Assembly: GCF_900115245.1 (NCBI RefSeq)
Contig: NZ_FOVT01000015.1
Span: 1 to 64,000 of the forward strand
Source of the DNA: Mesorhizobium sp. NFR06
GTDB lineage: Bacteria > Pseudomonadota > Alphaproteobacteria > Rhizobiales > Rhizobiaceae
Direction of reading: 5' to 3'
Length of the DNA: 64,000 nt
The notes under the pieces were generated by a model. The model had not been told where the DNA came from and made no database searches. It saw only the letters and a list, made by a program, of their open reading frames with translations. This document shows positions 42,982 through 51,740 of the stretch, in pieces. How positions within the stretch are numbered: position 1 is the first letter of the stretch; each line of letters starts with the position of its first letter. A program made the position numbers and the translations under genes.

Positions 42982-43938
42982 ATGGCAACGAGAGCCGACG
43001 ACCTGATCGACCGCCGCCGCTTGCGCCGCAAGCTGACGTTCTGGCGCGTGGCTGCGTTTCTGGTTCTGGCGGCAGCCATCATTGCTTTCTCGGTCTGGGT
43101 CTATGACGAAGATTTTACCGGCCGCGCGCTCCCCCACATCGCCAAGGTCAAGATTGAAGGCACCATCACCGAGGACGAGGAACTGCTCAAGAGGCTTGAG
43201 GCGATCCGCAAGTCGCCGGAGGTAAAGGGCGTCATCCTGTCGATCGATTCGCCCGGAGGCACCACGGTCGGTGGCGAATCCACCTTCGAGGCGGTGCGCA
43301 AGCTCGCCGGCGACAAGCCGGTGGTGGCGGAAGTCGGCACGCTGGCAGCATCGGCCGGCTATATGATCGCAAGCGCGGCCGACCATATCGTCGCCCGCAA
43401 GACTTCGATCGTCGGCTCGATCGGCGTGCTGATCCAGTATCCTGATGTCAGCGGCCTCATGGACAAGCTGGGAATCAAGCTGGAAGAAGTGAAATCATCG
43501 CCGCTCAAGGCTTCGCCCTCGCCCTTCAAGCCAACCAATGACGACGAGCGGGCCATGGTGCGAAAGCTGATCCTCGACAGCTATGACTGGTTCGTCGGCA
43601 TCGTCGCCGACCGCCGCAAGATGACGCATGACCAGGCGCAGGCGCTGGCCGACGGTTCGATCTTCACCGGCCGACAGGCTTTAGCCAATCATCTGGTCGA
43701 TGCCGTCGGCGGTGAGCAGGAGGCGATCGACTGGCTGGCGACCAAGGGCGTGGACGGCAAGCTCAAGGTCGTCGAGTGGAAGGACAAGGACGGGCGCGGC
43801 CGTTTCTTCTTCTCGCAGTCGATGGCAAAAGTGGCGGCCAAGGCGCTCGGCCTGCCGGATGCCGGCGGCGACGTCATTCATGAATTGGGCGCCGACCGCT
43901 TGTTTCTTGACGGTCTCGTTTCGGTCTGGCACCCTTAA
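42982..43938 (+). CDS. sppA: Signal peptide peptidase SppA (short form)
   Basis: 318 aa. One N-terminal membrane helix (about 25-45), then an S49 protease domain: SIDSPGGTTVGGE, the nucleophile Ser in GTLAASAGYMIAS, and KASPSPFKPTNDDERA in the catalytic-Lys region. It degrades signal peptides and membrane protein fragments at the inner membrane. The ATG at 42982 has GAGG six bases ahead; an in-frame ATG at 42970 is possible. Confidence 0.92.
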   Translation: MATRADDLIDRRRLRRKLTFWRVAAFLVLAAAIIAFSVWVYDEDFTGRALPHIAKVKIEGTITEDEELLKRLEAIRKSPEVKGVILSIDSPGGTTVGGESTFEAVRKLAGDKPVVAEVGTLAASAGYMIASAADHIVARKTSIVGSIGVLIQYPDVSGLMDKLGIKLEEVKSSPLKASPSPFKPTNDDERAMVRKLILDSYDWFVGIVADRRKMTHDQAQALADGSIFTGRQALANHLVDAVGGEQEAIDWLATKGVDGKLKVVEWKDKDGRGRFFFSQSMAKVAAKALGLPDAGGDVIHELGADRLFLDGLVSVWHP

Positions 43939-44014
43939 GATGTCGTTGGGACGAGCCAAAAAAGCAATAAAATCATCCTGATATCGACCGCAGTGGTTTT
44001 ACGGGGAACGTTCT

Positions 44015-44299
44015 ATGATCAAATCCGAACTTGTGCAGATCATTGCTGCACGCAACCCGCACCTTTTCCTGCGCGATGTCGAAAACATCGTCGGCGCGAT
44101 CTTTGACGAGATTACCGATGCGCTGGCCGAGGGCAATCGGGTCGAGTTGCGCGGTTTCGGCGCCTTTTCGGTGAAGAATCGCCCTGCCCGCACCGGCCGC
44201 AATCCGCGCACCGGCGAATCCGTCGAGGTCGAGGAAAAGTGGGTGCCGTTCTTCAAGACCGGCAAGGAGTTGCGCGAAAGGCTGAACGGCGGCAAATAG
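44015..44299 (+). CDS. ihfB: Integration host factor subunit beta
   Basis: 94 aa. DNA-bending HU/IHF fold: the beta arm is NPRTGESVEVEEKWVPFFKT, and the N-terminal KSELVQIIAARNPHLFLRDV is typical of the beta subunit. With IhfA it bends DNA at many promoters, including sigma-54 promoters. A GGCGGC-AAATA-GCCGCC hairpin spans its stop codon. Confidence 0.96.
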   Translation: MIKSELVQIIAARNPHLFLRDVENIVGAIFDEITDALAEGNRVELRGFGAFSVKNRPARTGRNPRTGESVEVEEKWVPFFKTGKELRERLNGGK

Positions 44300-44341
44300 C
44301 CGCCGCGCCGGCGGGGCTGAAACGGCATCTTGGCGCTTAAA

Positions 44342-44385
44342 GCATGTCTTCCGAAAATGGAGACCGGTTTCGGGCCAAGACATGC
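44342..44385. repeat. Palindromic repeat, family A
   Basis: GCATGTCTT (44342-44350) and AAGACATGC (44377-44385) with CCGAAA/TTTCGG inside. It is a second copy of the element at 5839. Lies between ihfB and the DUF1049 gene. Confidence 0.7.
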
Positions 44386-44416
44386 GCGCTTCGAGAAGCC
44401 TCTCCATGGAGATCTG

Positions 44417-44749
44417 ATGTTCAATCGCTTCATTCTCGTCGTGGTCTTCGTGCCGCTGGCCGTCGTCCTGATCGCGCTCGCCGTCGCCAACCGCGGCTCC
44501 GTCGCCTTCACGCTCGATCCATTCCATCCCGGCAATCCCGCATTGACGCTGAACCTGCCGCTTTTCATCTTCCTTTTCCTGGCTTTGGCCATCGGCATGG
44601 TCGTCGGCAGCATGGCGACCTGGGTGAAGCAGGGCCGCTATCGCAAGCTCGCGCGCCAGCGCGGTCTCGAGGCGGAAAACCTGCGCCAGGCGGTGGGCCG
44701 CGCACCGGCTGCGCCGAAGGGACCGGCGCTGCCCAAACCGACGAACTAA
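44417..44749 (+). CDS. LapA-domain (DUF1049) membrane protein
   Basis: 110 aa with two membrane helices: FILVVVFVPLAVVLIALAVA and LPLFIFLFLALAIGMVVGSM, followed by a charged cytoplasmic tail (GRYRKLARQRGLEAENL). DUF1049/LapA proteins are lipopolysaccharide-assembly-associated (with LapB) in E. coli. Here no LapB gene follows, so the role is inferred only. The family-B repeat begins right after the stop. Confidence 0.85.
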   Translation: MFNRFILVVVFVPLAVVLIALAVANRGSVAFTLDPFHPGNPALTLNLPLFIFLFLALAIGMVVGSMATWVKQGRYRKLARQRGLEAENLRQAVGRAPAAPKGPALPKPTN

Positions 44750-44750
44750 A

Positions 44751-44800
44751 AGCAATTCCGGGAGAAATGTGTCGCGGTTTCGATTCGCAACTGCGTAAAA
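44751..44800. repeat. Palindromic repeat, family B
   Basis: AGCAATTCCGGGAGAAATG then CGCGGTTTCGATTCGCAAC and TGCGTAAAA: a copy of the 25941/50551 element directly after the DUF1049 stop. Confidence 0.6.
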
Positions 44801-44837
44801 GATCATCGAGCGTCAGTTCGATAGTACGGAGCTTGCA

Positions 44838-45800
44838 ATGCTGACCATTTCGGCCGCCGAGGTCGACAGTGCGCTGACCTTTCCCGGCCTCGTCGAAACG
44901 CTGCGCACCGCCTTCCGCGATGGCGCGGTGCAGCCGGTTCGTCACCATCACGGCGTGGAGCGGCCGGATGGTGCCGCCTCGACCCTGCTCTTGATGCCGG
45001 CCTGGACCGACTTCAACGCGGCGGGGACTTCTGCGGGAGGCCATATCGGCGTCAAGATCGTCACCGTGTCGCCGGACAATAACGCCATCGGCAAGCCGGC
45101 GGTGATGGGCCTCTATCTTCTGCTCGACGGCGTCACCGGCGAGCCGGAAGCATTGATCGACGGCCAGCGGCTGACGCAGTGGCGCACGGCTTGCGCCTCC
45201 GCGCTCGCTGCCTCTTATCTAGCCCGCCAGGACGCTTCGAGCCTTTTGGTGATCGGCGCCGGCGCGCTATCACCGTTCCTTGCCAAGGCGCATTCGGCGG
45301 TTCGGCCGATCAAGTCCATCCGCATCTGGAACCGCACGCAAGCCAATGCCGAGAAGGTGGCGGCCGCATTGCGCGCCGAAGGCTTGCCGGCGAATGTCGC
45401 CGGCGATCTCGACGCAGAACTTGGCGAGGCCGACATCGTCGCCTCGGCGACGATCTCGAACACGCCGCTGGTCAAGGGCGCGCTGCTGAAACCGGGCGCC
45501 CATGTCGATCTGGTCGGCGGCTTCACGCCGGCGATGCGCGAAAGCGATGACGACGCCATTTCCCGCGCCCGCGTCTTTGTCGATACCCGCGCCGGCGCCA
45601 CCAAGGAGGCCGGCGACATCGTCCAGCCCCTGGCGTCGGGCATATTGAAGCCCGAAGCAATCATTGCCGACCTGCACGAACTGGCGCGCGGCGAGAAGCA
45701 AGGCCGCCAGAGCGACGGCGAGATCACGCTGTTCAAGTCGGTTGGTGCAGCACTTGAAGATCTCGCCGCCGGCATCGCCGTCTACAAGGCGCTCAGGTAG
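44838..45800 (+). CDS. Ornithine cyclodeaminase/mu-crystallin family protein
   Basis: 320 aa. The Rossmann NAD site is SLLVIGAGALSPFLAKAH and the substrate region includes GGHIGVKIVTVSPDN and QWRTACASALAA. Members convert ornithine to proline with ammonia release, or reduce ketimines; the local sequence fits the broader family, so ornithine specificity is not proved. It overlaps the convergent EVE gene by eight bases. Confidence 0.87.
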   Translation: MLTISAAEVDSALTFPGLVETLRTAFRDGAVQPVRHHHGVERPDGAASTLLLMPAWTDFNAAGTSAGGHIGVKIVTVSPDNNAIGKPAVMGLYLLLDGVTGEPEALIDGQRLTQWRTACASALAASYLARQDASSLLVIGAGALSPFLAKAHSAVRPIKSIRIWNRTQANAEKVAAALRAEGLPANVAGDLDAELGEADIVASATISNTPLVKGALLKPGAHVDLVGGFTPAMRESDDDAISRARVFVDTRAGATKEAGDIVQPLASGILKPEAIIADLHELARGEKQGRQSDGEITLFKSVGAALEDLAAGIAVYKALR

Positions 45801-46230
45801 CGAGCTCCGGCAGCGTGGCGCCCATTGCCGCGCCAATAAGGTGAAAGTCGCGTTGGCTGATCTCAAACAGGCCGAAGCGCAGCTGGTAGCCCCAGTTCGG
45901 CCGGTTTGCGGCAAAGTCGAGCCTGTCCAGCAGCGGCTTGATCGGCGCTTCCTTGGCGTCGCACCAGTCGACGTCGCGCCGCGCGGGCGTGAAACCGCCG
46001 CCCATGACGCCCTCATACACCTCGCCTTGCCGCACCGTGCCGACGGCCGTGAAGGATTGCAGTCCGTCCTTCTCGCCGAACACGGTGCTTGGCGAATAGT
46101 AGACGATGCCGTCGCCCGGCTTGATACGGCGCAAGGGCGCCGCCTTGCCGTGGTTGACCTGCATGAATCCGCTTTTGCGGCCGATCCTCACATGTTCGGC
46201 CGATGCGACGGCGACCCAGAAGGCGCTCAT
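45793..46230 (-). CDS. EVE-domain protein
   Basis: 145 aa: FWVAVASAEHVRIGRKSGFM, GDGIVYYSPSTVFG and TPARRDVDWCD match the EVE/PUA-like fold (UPF0310). EVE domains bind modified nucleobases. It is the last gene of a chain WYL regulator, VOC protein, EVE: the VOC stop overlaps its start. Confidence 0.87.
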   Translation of the reverse strand: MSAFWVAVASAEHVRIGRKSGFMQVNHGKAAPLRRIKPGDGIVYYSPSTVFGEKDGLQSFTAVGTVRQGEVYEGVMGGGFTPARRDVDWCDAKEAPIKPLLDRLDFAANRPNWGYQLRFGLFEISQRDFHLIGAAMGATLPELAT

Positions 46231-46607
46231 CCTTGCGCCCCCTCGAAAGGCCAGTAGACGCGCAGGCGATGATTGTCGGGATCGAGCGCGACGAAGGTGC
46301 GGCCGAAATCCATGTCGGTCGGCGTCTGCAGGATGTTCAGGCCGCGACGCGCCCAATCGACATGCGTGGCGTCGACCGCCGCCGCGTTTTCGACGGCAAG
46401 CACGATCTCGCCGCCACCGCCTGCCGCCGCGGCCGCCGGCTGCACCGTGTGACGCGACCAAAGGCCAAGCTTGAAGCCCTTGTCGAGCACGAACATGACG
46501 AAGGTCGGCGAGGATTCGACCGGCTTGTGTCCAAGCAGCGAGGCGTAGAACGCACCGCTCCGCTCGGGGCTGTCGACATAGAGGATAACGAAATTCGGCG
46601 TGGCCAT
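46227..46607 (-). CDS. VOC-family protein
   Basis: 126 aa: FVILYVDSPERSGAFYASLL, SPTFVMFVLDKGFKLGLWS, and the C-terminal TFVALDPDNHRLRVYWPF. This is the glyoxalase/bleomycin-resistance fold with one metal-binding side; activity unknown. It overlaps the EVE gene by four bases and follows the WYL regulator. Confidence 0.88.
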   Translation of the reverse strand: MATPNFVILYVDSPERSGAFYASLLGHKPVESSPTFVMFVLDKGFKLGLWSRHTVQPAAAAAGGGGEIVLAVENAAAVDATHVDWARRGLNILQTPTDMDFGRTFVALDPDNHRLRVYWPFEGAQG

Positions 46608-46677
46608 GTCTGGTCTCCAAGCTGTTTGAACCGTGAAGAGCGTACGCGATACCACTGTCAGATTCTGGCAGCAGCAA

Positions 46678-47388
46678 TCAGCCGGCGGGGTCCCTCCGGA
46701 CATCCCGGCGGGGCTTATCGAGCGTCGCTCGCCACTCTTTCAGCATGGCCTGGCGGCGGCGCGGGTAGCGGATTTCCGTGGCTGCGAGATTTGACATCCG
46801 GTCGGCGCGGAAATGGCGGAAATCCTGGCGCATTTCGCACCACGCCGCCATCACGCGCACCTTGTCGAAGAAGCCGAGCGCGAATGGCCAGACCAGCCGT
46901 TCGGATGCCGCTCCTTCGGCGTCGCGATACAGGAAGGCGAGCTTGCGCTCTTCGCGGATCGCCTGCCGCACGACGCCAAGGTCAATGGCCTCGGCATTTT
47001 GCGCGCGCGGCCCGACGAGCAGCGTCGTCGCGTCGAGATCCTCGCGCAGATCATCCGGCAGCACCGCCGCGATCTTGGCCAGCGCATCCGTCGCGGCCGC
47101 CGCCAGCCGCTTGTCCGGCTGCTTCGCCACCCAGCGCGAGCCAAGCACGATGGCCTCGATTTCCTCGTCGCTGAACATCAGCGGCGGCAGCATGAAGCCG
47201 GGCTTCAGCACGTAGCCGAGCCCTGCCTCGCCCTCGATCGGCGCGCCCTGTCCCTGCAGCGTCGCGATGTCGCGGTAGAGCGTGCGGATCGAGACGCCGA
47301 CCTCGTCCGCAAGCGTGTGGCCGCTCACCGGCCGGCGATGACGGCGCAGGATTTGGATCAGGTCGAGCAGGCGTTCGGAACGGGACAT
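46678..47388 (-). CDS. YafY-type HTH/WYL transcriptional regulator
   Basis: 236 aa. The N-terminal helix-turn-helix is SGHTLADEVGVSIRTLYRDI; the C-terminal WYL domain starts near 140 (AIREERKLAFLYRDAEGAAS). It probably regulates the VOC and EVE genes downstream on the same strand, 70 bp away. WYL proteins bind ligands or nucleic acids; the signal is unknown. Confidence 0.87.
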   Translation of the reverse strand: MSRSERLLDLIQILRRHRRPVSGHTLADEVGVSIRTLYRDIATLQGQGAPIEGEAGLGYVLKPGFMLPPLMFSDEEIEAIVLGSRWVAKQPDKRLAAAATDALAKIAAVLPDDLREDLDATTLLVGPRAQNAEAIDLGVVRQAIREERKLAFLYRDAEGAASERLVWPFALGFFDKVRVMAAWCEMRQDFRHFRADRMSNLAATEIRYPRRRQAMLKEWRATLDKPRRDVRRDPAG

Positions 47389-47487
47389 CGATTTTCTGTT
47401 TGTAGGCCATGGACGATAGGACTGCGGTGTGCATCACGGCAAGCAACTCAACAATGTGGAACACTCGCCGGGCTCGTTGTCTCCGCA

Positions 47488-47973
47488 ATGGAGATGCGCG
47501 GATTCCTGCTGTTCCGGTCGGTACTGACCACCACAATCGCGGCACTCACCCTCGGACCGTCCTTTGCCCATGTGCTGGAATCGCTGCCCAGGCTGACGAA
47601 ATGGTCGCAGGCGCTCTGGGGCGACGCGACGGTCTTCAACACCCAATTCCAGCTTTTTGCCGTGATCGGAGCACCGCTCGACATCGCAGCGATCCTCTGT
47701 CCAGCGCTGTTGGCCCGGATGCTGCGCCGGAACCCTCTGCCTTCCGGTTCGTGCTCGCTGCCACCTTGCTCTATGCTGTCTCGCTGGCGCTTTGGTTCGG
47801 GCTTGTCAAACCGGCCAACGACATTCTTGCGACCTGGGGGCGAGGACCGATCCCGGATAATTTTCGAGGCCGTCCGGTTGCGCTGGGAAACCGGCCACAT
47901 GGCGGTGACCGCAGCCAAGGCGCTCGGCTTCATTTCGCTTTGTTTTGGCCTGCTCAGGGTCCGGTCCGGATGA
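47488..47973 (+). pseudogene. DUF1772-like membrane protein with two compensating frameshifts
   Basis: The frame starts MEMRGFLLFRSVLTTTIAAL and covers two helices to about 47735 (DIAAILCPALLARMLRR). It is then continued one base back by EPSAFRFVLAATLLYAVSLA and LWFGLVKPANDILATWGRG, and at about 47863 returns to the first frame with EAVRLRWETGHMAVTAAKAL and GFISLCFGLL to the stop. Joined, the protein has about 161 residues with the DUF1772/anthrone-oxygenase-like layout. Two indels of opposite sign about 130 bp apart suggest either a damaged gene or paired sequencing errors. It is divergent from the WYL regulator. Confidence 0.65.
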
Positions 47974-48061
47974 TGGCCTCGCCATTGAATGAGCCACGGT
48001 TTGTTGCGCCGGTGGGCCGAGCTGTGGCAGAAGCGGGCCGAACCGCCGGAGATGATCCTTC

Positions 48062-49144
48062 TTGAAATCTTTTCGCGACAAACGCCGCGATGGCCGCCCG
48101 CACCCCACGAGGTCGGAACAGGCCCGCCCGCGTGATGCGTTTGCGGCTGGACGGCAGCAGGCAGCGCCTGCCGAGCGCCGCGAAGCCAAGCCGATGGATC
48201 GGCAGGAAGCCAAACCGGCGCCGCGCGCGCTTGCGCGTCGCGAGGGCGCGTTGCCCGCCGAGCGCCTGCCGCTCATCCTCGAAGTCGCGCCCAATGCCGA
48301 TTACACGTTGCTGGACAGCGGCGCCGGCGAGAAGCTCGAGCAGTACGGCCCCTACAGGATCGTGCGCCCCGAGGGCCAGGCGATCTGGCAGCGGGCGCTG
48401 CCGGCAAGGGAATGGGAGCGCGCCGACGCCATCTTCACCGGCGACACCGACGAGGAAGGCATCGGCCGCTGGCGCTTTCCGAAGGCGCCGCTTGGCGAAA
48501 CCTGGCCGATGAAGCATGACGGCATCGACTATCTCGGCCGCTTCACCTCGTTCCGCCATGTCGGCGTCTTTCCGGAGCAGGCTTCGCATTGGGATCATAT
48601 GGCGGGGCTGATCGCGTCGGCGAAGCGCCCGGTGAAAGTGCTGAACCTGTTCGGCTATACTGGGTTGGCCTCGCTGGTGGCGGCCCGCGCGGGCGCCGAG
48701 GTCACCCATGTCGATGCCTCGAAGAAGGCGATTGGCTGGGCGCGCGAGAACCAGGAGATGGCCGGCCTTGCCGACAAGCCGATTCGCTGGATCGTCGAGG
48801 ACGCGGTGAAGTTCGCCGAGCGCGAGGAACGGCGAGGCAGCCGCTACGACATCGTGCTGTTCGACCCGCCGGCCTATGGCCGCGGCCCCAAAGGCGAGGT
48901 CTGGCAATTGTTCGAAGACCTGCCGGGCCTCACCGACCTTTGCCGCTCGATCCTGACGCCGAAACCGCTGGCCGTCGTCCTCACCGCCTATTCGATCCGC
49001 GCGTCCTTCTTCGCCATCCATGCGCTGATGCGCGATACCTTCGCCGGCATGGGCGGCACGGTCGAATCGGGCGAACTGATCATTCGCGAGAAATCCGCCG
49101 GCCGCGCGCTGTCGACCTCGCTGTTCTCGCGCTGGGTGGCTTGA
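48062..49144 (+). CDS. Class I rRNA methyltransferase (RlmI-type)
   Basis: 360 aa with a basic, disordered N-terminal 60 residues (RDKRRDGRPHPTRSEQARPR). The methyltransferase core begins near 160: VKVLNLFGYTGLASLVAARA (motif I), HVDASKKAIGWARENQEM, and the FDPPAYGRGPKGEVW catalytic region typical of m5C/m2G RNA methyltransferases in the RlmI group. The start is TTG at 48062. It is followed by the SpoU gene, with no gap between stop and start. Confidence 0.85.
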   Translation: MKSFRDKRRDGRPHPTRSEQARPRDAFAAGRQQAAPAERREAKPMDRQEAKPAPRALARREGALPAERLPLILEVAPNADYTLLDSGAGEKLEQYGPYRIVRPEGQAIWQRALPAREWERADAIFTGDTDEEGIGRWRFPKAPLGETWPMKHDGIDYLGRFTSFRHVGVFPEQASHWDHMAGLIASAKRPVKVLNLFGYTGLASLVAARAGAEVTHVDASKKAIGWARENQEMAGLADKPIRWIVEDAVKFAEREERRGSRYDIVLFDPPAYGRGPKGEVWQLFEDLPGLTDLCRSILTPKPLAVVLTAYSIRASFFAIHALMRDTFAGMGGTVESGELIIREKSAGRALSTSLFSRWVA

Positions 49145-50005
49145 ATGACTGTACATGATGGCGCTCGCCCTGTCGGGCAGGTCAAGGAGGTCACCAGCCT
49201 TGCCAATCCGCTGGTCAAGGACATCAAGGCACTCGCCTTGAAGAAGTTCCGCGACCAGCAGAACGCCTTCATGGCCGAAGGCCTGAAGCTGGTCATCGAT
49301 GCCCTCGACCTCGGCTGGTCGATCCGGACTCTGGTCTTCGCCAAGGCGGGACGCGGCAATGCGGCCGTCGAAAAGGTCGCGGCGCGGACTGTTGCCACCG
49401 GCGGCACGGTTTTGGAGGTCTCCGAAAAAGTGCTTGCGGCCATCACCCGCCGTGAAAATCCTCAGATGGTGGTCGGCGTCTTTGCACAGCAGACCGTGCC
49501 GTTGAAGGACATCCGCGCCAGGGATGGCGATGTCTGGGTCGCGCTCGACCGGGTGCGCGATCCAGGCAACCTCGGTACCGTCATCCGCACCGTCGACGCC
49601 GTCGGCGCCAAGGGCGTCATCCTGGTCGGGGACACCACCGACCCGTTTTCGCTGGAAACGGTCCGCGCCTCGATGGGCTCGATCTTCGCTGTGCCGGTCG
49701 CCAAGGCGACTGAGCAGGCCTTCCTCGGCTGGCGGCGCGATTTTTCAGGTCTTGTCGCTGGAACGCATCTCAAGGGCGCGGTCGACTATCGTTCGGTCGA
49801 TTTCTCCAGGGGCCCGGTTTTGCTGCTGATGGGCAACGAACAGAAGGGCCTGCCCGACAGCCTCGCCGACAGCTGCGACCGGCTGCTGAGAATCCCCCAG
49901 GCAGGTCGTGCCGACTCGCTCAATCTGGCCGTCGCCACCGGCGTGATGCTGTTTGAAATCCGGCGCGGCGCGTTGAAGCTCGAGTCCGCCAACGACACGC
50001 GATGA
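49145..50005 (+). CDS. TrmH/SpoU-family RNA 2'-O-methyltransferase
   Basis: 286 aa. The N-terminal substrate-binding domain (NPLVKDIKALALKKFRDQQN, AFMAEGLKLVIDAL) precedes the SPOUT knot: LDRVRDPGNLGTVIRTVDAV, LLLMGNEQKGLPDSL and IPQAGRADSLNLAVATGVML. It methylates ribose in rRNA or tRNA. It begins right after the RlmI-like stop, making an RNA-modification pair. Confidence 0.92.
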   Translation: MTVHDGARPVGQVKEVTSLANPLVKDIKALALKKFRDQQNAFMAEGLKLVIDALDLGWSIRTLVFAKAGRGNAAVEKVAARTVATGGTVLEVSEKVLAAITRRENPQMVVGVFAQQTVPLKDIRARDGDVWVALDRVRDPGNLGTVIRTVDAVGAKGVILVGDTTDPFSLETVRASMGSIFAVPVAKATEQAFLGWRRDFSGLVAGTHLKGAVDYRSVDFSRGPVLLLMGNEQKGLPDSLADSCDRLLRIPQAGRADSLNLAVATGVMLFEIRRGALKLESANDTR

Positions 50006-50027
50006 GGACGCCGATGAGGGCTGTTGA

Positions 50028-50516
50028 GTGAAATCCTGGTCCCCTTACGCCGTGCTGGTCGTCGTTGCCATCGGGCTCGACCAGTGGATCAAGCAGCTGG
50101 TCGAGAACGGTCTCGCCTTTCAGGAGAAAGTCGATCTCCTGCCGTTCCTGGCGCTGTTTCGCACCTACAACACCGGCGTCGCCTTTTCGATGTTCCAGTC
50201 CTTCGGCGACACCGGCCTAGTGATCATTGCCGTGCTCGTCGTCGCCTTTGTCCTCTATCTCGCCGCGCGCACGCCGGTCGCCCATGTCATCGCGCGCATC
50301 GGCTTTGCCCTGATCATCGGCGGCGCGCTGGGCAACCTCATTGACCGCGCCGTCTACGGCCACGTCATCGACTATATCCTGTTCCACACGCCCGTCTGGT
50401 CCTTCGCGGTGTTCAATCTCGCCGACGCCTTCATTTCGGTCGGCGCGGCGCTCGTCGTCTTCGACGAGCTGATCGGCTGGCGGCGCGAAGCCAAGCCCCA
50501 GGATCCAGGCAATTGA
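50028..50516 (+). CDS. lspA: Lipoprotein signal peptidase II
   Basis: 162 aa with four membrane helices and both catalytic aspartates: GNLIDRAVYGHVIDYI and FNLADAFISVG. It removes the leader of prolipoproteins in the inner membrane. GTG start (KSWSPYAVLVVVAIGLDQWI). It follows the TrmH gene by 22 bp in one direction. Confidence 0.95.
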   Translation: MKSWSPYAVLVVVAIGLDQWIKQLVENGLAFQEKVDLLPFLALFRTYNTGVAFSMFQSFGDTGLVIIAVLVVAFVLYLAARTPVAHVIARIGFALIIGGALGNLIDRAVYGHVIDYILFHTPVWSFAVFNLADAFISVGAALVVFDELIGWRREAKPQDPGN

Positions 50517-50550
50517 CCGCGGCCGGCGACCGCCGCAAACTCTTTTGTGA

Positions 50551-50602
50551 AGCAATTCCGGGAAGAGTGTGCCGCGGTTTTCTGTCCGGAGTTGCGTGAA
50601 AA
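50551..50602. repeat. Palindromic repeat, family B
   Basis: AGCAATTCCGGGAAGAGTG, GCGGTTTTCTGTCCGGAGTT, GCGTGAAAAC: complementary halves just upstream of the AcuI-like gene, 34 bp after lspA. Confidence 0.65.
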
Positions 50603-50628
50603 CAAATCGTCATCGCGAGGAGAAAACC

Positions 50629-51618
50629 ATGCCCGATACCTTCAAAGCCATCCTCGTTTCGCGCGATGCGGAGAAGAAGCAGTCGGTCGATGTCGTCGAC
50701 CTGACCGAGGCCGACCTGATGGAAGGCGATGTCACCGTCGCCGTGGAGGCGACGACGGTGAACTACAAGGATGGGCTCGCCATCACCGGCAAGGCGCCGG
50801 TCGTCCGCCGCTGGCCGCTGGTTCCGGGCATCGATTTTGCCGGCACGGTGATCTCCTCCGCGCATCCCGATTGGCGCAAGGGCGATCATGTCATCCTCAA
50901 CGGCTGGGGTGTCGGCGAGACGCACCATGGCGCCTATGCCGGACGCGCCCGCGTCAAGGGCGACTGGCTGGTGCCGTTGCCTGAGGGCATGAGCGCGCAC
51001 GATGCCATGGCCGTCGGCACTGCGGGCTATACGGCAATGCTCTCCGTCATGGCGCTGGAGCGGCATGGCATCGTGCCCGACCGCGGCCCGGTTGTAGTGA
51101 CGGGCGCCGCCGGCGGCGTCGGCTCGGTCGCCATCTCGATCCTCTCCAGCCTCGGCTACCATGTCATCGCCTCGACCGGCCGCAACGCCGAAAGCCCCTA
51201 TCTGATCGACCTCGGCGCGGCCGAAGTCATCTCGCGCGAGGAGCTCAGCCAGCCGGCAAAGCCGCTCGCCAAGGAGCGCTGGGCAGGCGGCGTCGACTCG
51301 GTCGGCAGCCATACCTTGGCCAATGTGCTGTCGATGACCTCCTATGGTGGCGCGATCGCCGCTTGCGGCCTGGCCGGCGGCATGGACCTGCCGTCGAGCG
51401 TCGCGCCTTTCATCTTGCGCGGCGTCTCGCTGCTCGGCATCGATTCCGTGATGGCGCCGAAGCAAGTCCGCCTGGAGGCATGGCGCCGTGTTAGCGCCGA
51501 TCTCGATCTCGAGAAACTGTCGACCCTGTCGCGCACGATCGGTTTCGACGGCATCATCGATGCCGCGCACGACATCGTCGAAGGCAGGATCAGGGGCCGC
51601 GTCGTCGTCGATATGTAG
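50629..51618 (+). CDS. MDR-type oxidoreductase, AcuI-like (acrylyl-CoA reductase)
   Basis: 329 aa. Zinc-free MDR domain: the family N-terminus FKAILVSRDAEKKQSVDVVD, then NYKDGLAITGKAPVVRRWPL and VPGIDFAGTV; the NADPH site is VVVTGAAGGVGSVAISILSS. AcuI reduces acryloyl-CoA to propionyl-CoA and also acts as a general enoyl-CoA/quinone reductase. The length and N-terminus match AcuI well. ATG at 50629 with GAGGAG upstream. Confidence 0.87.
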   Translation: MPDTFKAILVSRDAEKKQSVDVVDLTEADLMEGDVTVAVEATTVNYKDGLAITGKAPVVRRWPLVPGIDFAGTVISSAHPDWRKGDHVILNGWGVGETHHGAYAGRARVKGDWLVPLPEGMSAHDAMAVGTAGYTAMLSVMALERHGIVPDRGPVVVTGAAGGVGSVAISILSSLGYHVIASTGRNAESPYLIDLGAAEVISREELSQPAKPLAKERWAGGVDSVGSHTLANVLSMTSYGGAIAACGLAGGMDLPSSVAPFILRGVSLLGIDSVMAPKQVRLEAWRRVSADLDLEKLSTLSRTIGFDGIIDAAHDIVEGRIRGRVVVDM

Positions 51619-51740
51619 CTGGAAGCATGTCGGAAAACACCGGTTTGTCCGTGAACGCGGGCAACCGCAATCGGCGCAATCGCTAAAATTCGAACGATCC
51701 GCCCCAGTCTTCCATAATCTCTGTCTGGCATGGTTTGCGC

